DNA from: Uranotaenia lowii
Lineage: Eukaryota > Arthropoda > Insecta > Diptera > Culicidae
Length of the DNA: 64,000 nt
NCBI RefSeq assembly: GCF_029784155.1
Contig: NC_073693.1
Coordinates: 28,808,343-28,872,342 of the forward strand
Reading direction: 5' to 3'
Below the pieces are notes generated by a model. The model saw only the letters and a program-made list of their open reading frames with translations, was not told the DNA's origin and did not search any database. This document shows positions 60,334 through 64,000 of the stretch, piece by piece; positions within the stretch are counted from its first letter, which is position 1, and each line of letters begins with the position of its first letter. Made by a program: the position numbers and the translations under genes.

Positions 60334-60848
60334 TACACACCAAAATTACCAGCAATTTCATCAACATTGCTGGAAACGATCATCAAATAATTGCCGGAAA
60401 ATCCGTAATCTCAATTGCTGGAGATCATTGATGGATTCTAATTTGATTTTCATTTTCGATTTCCATATTTAACATTAATAATTCTCAAGCTATGATTAAT
60501 AAAAAAGAAGTTAGCTCATTTTTACAAAGCAAATCATTGAAATTTTATTTAATAACGATACAATATCCAGCGGTGGAGGGGCCGCTGTGCACCAAATCCC
60601 GAACTTCATCCTTTACCTTTGGTTTGATTCATGCATTGCTAGAATATGAAGGAAAATAAAGGATAATATTATATTTATAGAATGATTCGTTAAATAGAAT
60701 TCTTCCTTAAAACGCCTGAACCGTTATTTTTTAAAACGACAGTATTCAACAGCAGCGAATGACATCAGCAATACGAAGAGTGTTTGCTGGTTTCCAAAAA
60801 TATGGATTGTTTTTTTTGCTGGAAATCGAGGCAAAAATTTACTGTGTA
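60334..60848. mobile_element. Candidate MITE with TACACA ends
   Basis: Starts TACACACCAAAATTACCAGC and ends with CTGTGTA preceded by CTGGAAATCGAGGCAAAAATTT; the inward ends share TACACA and CCAGCA-A/ATTTC motifs. Several GCTGGAAA/CCAGCAA motifs lie in the interior. No target duplication was established. Confidence 0.4.
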
Positions 60849-60939
60849 TCCAAAATCTTAAATTTTAATTTAGTTTACAAGAGTAGAAATTAGAACGTAA
60901 ACCTAGTTTTTTTACTATTATTTTAAATTTATTGTTTAT

Positions 60940-61290
60940 CAATACAAAAAGACATAGACCTGTTAAACAGATAATAACTTTTTTGTCTAAAAAGTTACGA
61001 AGTTATGATATTCGACAAAGTTGTTTAGTGAAAATTTCCCTTCAAAAATTTATAAATTGGCTCAAAAACCATATGCAGGATCGGTTCCAAAGAAGAAACA
61101 AAAATGATGCTAATTTTTCAATACAAAATATTAAATTTTACCAAGTTCAAATTTACTCATGAAAACGTTACTTAAAAATTCTGCAAAAAATCATGGATGA
61201 GTTTTGGATCAAAATGAACCTTTTTAGACCCCAGGGTTTGAGAAATTCAAAAATGACCCCAAATCGACTCAGTCTAATGTCATAAGTCCC
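60940..61290 (+). repeat. Dispersed repeat G, copy 2
   Basis: Reverse complement of the copy at 25440-25810, ending in AGACCCCAGGGTTTGAG and CCCAAATCGACTCAGTCTAA. The 76-codon frame in it is not conserved in copy 1. Confidence 0.75.
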
Positions 61291-61506
61291 CATATGTTTT
61301 TAAGCTTTATGAAAAGAAAAGATAACTCATGAACTTATTTTCTAAAATAAATAACTTGTAGTGCAATATAACTTAAAATTGAATTATTTGTACTTAGTAC
61401 ACATAAATTTCCCTTGTGTATGTATCGTTCAAGCAAAAATGTCATAGGAAAAAAAATGTCATCAAAACCCCCCCCATGGGCCGGTTCCTACGGCCCTGAT
61501 GTACAC

Positions 61507-62460
61507 AGATTCAAACTTTTTGTTACAAACACAGCACAGATTAAAAATGTTATTGTTCACAGCAGGGGCATTGATGATTTTTATATGAAAAAATTCAAAA
61601 ATAATTTTATTGAGGTTTGTAGGGTTTGTTCAACAAATGATTTTTTAAATTATCGAGCGATTTTATGTCTATTAGTGAATTCTCACTTCAAGTGCTGCCA
61701 TTTCGGACATTGTCAGTCAGCGTCAGTCGCGAAATTTTAACCACCGACCGCCTTGTGGTGTCGTATGGAGTAATGTACGAAGTGGAAAAGCACTATTTGA
61801 AATACAGCAGTGGTTTTAATGCCCAAACCTACTCATGATCACGGTTATTTGGCAACAGTAGCTCGGATATTTCACAAAAGACAGTTTTCTACTTGAATTA
61901 ATGTTTAATTTTATCTTAACATTTTTAATGACGGATTCCCTCTAAGGGCTGACTGTGGGTCAATTTTCACTTGACCATCACTTATTGAAAAATCAATATT
62001 TGCACACTTAGGTACATCTTTACTATCTGCAAACATTTTTACTTTTTTGTGAAATGAATAACGGAGTTATTGGGAATATAATTCAAAAACGTCATTTTTT
62101 GACCCGTTATTACCCCGCATGACAGTATGTTGATTTCCGCATTCAATTTTGAAAGTTTGTAAAATCTGTGTACTCTGTGCAAAAAATTATGGCAAAATCT
62201 GTGTCATTTGGTCGATTGATCAAAAGTCTGTGTGTTACGGCCAAATCAGGCTCTTGGCAACCCAGTTTGTGATACCCAACATCTCATTCTGAGATGTCCT
62301 TTTCAAAATTTAAAAGAAGGTATGGATAGAAGTTGTTGTGCGTCTGGCTGAAACTACGACTAGAATTAGTTGTGCAGAACGTTTGTTAAGAAAATGAGTT
62401 TAATGTGATTCTTATTGTCTTTATTTGAGTTATTTTCCTTCATTTATTTTTCTATAGGAC
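61507..62460. other. AT-rich non-coding stretch
   Basis: No gene recognised. Contains CCACCGACCGCCTTGTGGTG near 61741 and TCTTGGCAACCCAG near 62262, the latter reminiscent of the TTGCCA-type element ends elsewhere in the window. Confidence 0.35.
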
Positions 62461-63530
62461 TATTGAAATATATTTGGTTATTGAATCTCCAAACGATAAT
62501 CAATTCAATCAAATCCCCAATTATTGTAACCTTTACTCGGCTACCTCGTAAATTTCTATTGACCAGTCTATAGACTTTTCCGGATTGACATTTCCGAAAC
62601 TAATCATCCATTAACCGGGGAGCGTCCGCATATAAATGAATGAGTGCCTGTGCGGTCTATGGCTCATGAAAACCGCGGACGCAATAAACAATCGAGTGTA
62701 GTATTATCACATGCATGGGTAATGATGACGACCGATTCAGCCTGGGCCATATCCGCATATCAGTGAAACTACCTATATGTAGATAATCATAGATGTCGAT
62801 AGATTTCAACAGCCGATAAATCCTCGAATGGCGTCAATGCGAAAATGTACCATCGCTCATCGCCTCTACTCTGCTGGTCCCGGTCAATTTATGATCGGTG
62901 TCCGCAGATTCCGACCCACTTTTCCACCTCCCCTCTTGCCTACTTTTGGGCGTTGTTTTTTTCTCTTGTAGGTAAACGTGTCTACAATACCCATATGTGG
63001 GATATTATGCTTGCTATACTTCTTTTACCAATAAAGCTACCGAGCCCCTCTTGAACTCCACACCTACCTCAGTGTGATTTATGGGGCATTTAAAAAGCAT
63101 TAACCAAAAGTGCGACATAAAACACCTGTCTGAAGGGTAGATATATATTTTTTTCATCGCTCTCTATGCGCCTCAGAGCTGATGCTGTTGCTGCTGCTGT
63201 TGAGGTTTTTTCGAATAAACATTTCTCAGCACAGTTGTGTATCCTCGAACCTGTACATATCTCATGAATGATGATGCTCTTTCGAAAGCCTCGGATATTG
63301 GGATGAGCGGCAAAATAAAACGCATAAAGCGTACGCGGTTAGAATGCTGGCATTATTGGCTACGATGGATGAAATGTCATCATAAAGCATTGGCACTCAC
63401 CTGATGTTTAAGCCGGGCGCGGGAAAAGTGTTCTCAATCAAATTGCGTAATGCACGTGGTGAAGGGGTGAAATATTGGAATACGAACACGCAAAGACAAA
63501 GGGTATGAATGGCTCAGCACATTTGAAAGA
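62461..63530. promoter_or_regulatory. Possible regulatory island, unproven
   Basis: A unique, mixed-composition island between AT-rich flanks, with several homeodomain-type cores (for example CTAATCATCCATTA near 62600, GGTAATGATGACG near 62720), short palindromes such as TATATGTAGATAATCATAG, and a CAG/TGC-rich stretch at 63182-63203. Composition is unlike the transposon-derived DNA around it. I infer regulatory DNA only from this; no promoter or gene start is identified. Confidence 0.25.
63182..63203. repeat. Imperfect (GCT)n tract
   Basis: GATGCTGTTGCTGCTGCTG followed by TTGAGG: about six GCT/GTT triplets. Such tracts occur in insect exons, UTRs and enhancers; no reading frame was established here. 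Confidence 0.7.
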
Positions 63531-64000
63531 AAATGCTGCAATTTTCAACATTTTTAACGAAATATCTGATTTCTAAAAAGTTTTTTTTAAGGTGCATCTA
63601 GTTCTAAAATAGCCTTGAATTTTTGTCAAATGAATGCCGTTCTGGAGATACGTAGGTTAGGCTTGTTAAAACAGTAGTCATTTGACTTCAATTTTTTTCA
63701 AAACAATTTCTGACGGTCGCCATAAAGAACGGTCATTTTTCGTCTTTAAATTTGCTTTCTTTTGCCAAAACTTAAAAAAATAAATTCATATGAAGATCCG
63801 ATTGATGATAGCGGATTCAAAGCTTTTGACCTAGTTCTCTTGAAACGTTCATCATCCCAAATCGGTTACTTAACAAACAAGGGCGCCTTCTGACCTTACG
63901 CAATTCAAGTACCTCGGGTGTTAAATTAAAACTCCATTTCTGGTTCAATCCTAAATCTACGTCTTTCACTGTGTGTGTGCAAGCAGCAAGCAAGTGTGGT
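63531..64000. other. Right-hand flank, no gene recognised
   Basis: AT-rich to mixed DNA. AGGTGCATCTAGTTCTAAAATAG near 63590 is vaguely like the start of repeat D, too weak to call. Confidence 0.3.

Larger units (their letters stand above)
58900..61498. mobile_element. hAT-type element, 2.6 kb, perfect 8-bp duplication
   Basis: Inverted ends CATGGCCGTAGGAACGGG (left) and CAGGGCCGTAGGAACCGG (inward from right) match at 16 of 18 bases, followed by G/C homopolymer runs. ATGTACAC flanks both sides (58892-58899, 61499-61506), identical over 8 bases. These are hAT hallmarks. The interior holds older repeats (C at 59135-59480, a TACACA candidate at 60334-60848, G at 60940-61290) and no transposase, so either it is a non-autonomous carrier or repeats inserted into it later. 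Confidence 0.85.

Overview
This window looks like AT-rich intergenic or intronic DNA from an insect, most likely a mosquito or a related dipteran. The grounds are long, very AT-rich, repeat-dense sequence with no host gene I can recognise; a full-length RTE-clade retrotransposon of a type common in mosquitoes; a degenerate transposase tail matching my recollection of the ITmD37E family best known from mosquitoes; a tRNA-derived SINE; and many TIR elements and MITEs. No ribosomal, bacterial or viral features were seen. The only intact coding genes I can support belong to the RTE retrotransposon.

Layout. 1-7.4 kb: old DNA transposons (Tc1/mariner remnant 1.04-2.36 kb, an element with 8-bp target duplications at 4.09-4.96 kb), then a moderately GC-rich unique patch. 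7.44-10.17 kb: a very homogeneous 9-bp minisatellite (ATGACAAAA, about 300 units). 10.2-12.6 kb: two copies of dispersed repeat D. 14.02-16.57 kb: a TA-flanked TIR element (family Y) split by a 1.6 kb insert with a 22-bp direct repeat. 16.61-18.63 kb: a giant TTAA-flanked inverted repeat that itself contains a 193-bp solo-LTR-like insert. 21.05-24.5 kb: full-length RTE element with a perfect 13-bp target-site duplication. 24.78-25.19 kb: SINE with a perfect 16-bp duplication. 25.85-29.42 kb: two TA-flanked elements. 30.3-30.9 kb: a short TTAA element. 32.3-35.2 kb: unique patches and a small inverted 9-bp array. 35.35-36.49 kb: a 7-bp minisatellite. 36.9-42.6 kb: repeat families C and D, and a family X element with family Y nested in it. 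44.47-49.96 kb: the second giant 9-bp array (about 610 units) with visible higher-order duplications. 51.06-52.11 kb: a hAT MITE with a perfect 8-bp duplication. 53.9-61.5 kb: more C and D copies, a hAT terminus, and a 2.6 kb hAT-type element with a perfect 8-bp duplication. 61.5-64 kb: unique sequence that could hold regulatory DNA.

There is no pathway to describe. The genes present are the two ORFs of the RTE element (a short ORF1 and an endonuclease/reverse transcriptase ORF2), which would act in cis to copy that element and perhaps in trans to mobilise SINEs. The most unusual content is structural: about 8.7 kb of one 9-bp satellite in three separate places. Two of these share the same ordered variants at one edge, and the longest shows segment duplications that are exact multiples of 9 bp. 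The very long open frames in the satellites arise because 9 is divisible by 3; I do not regard them as genes.
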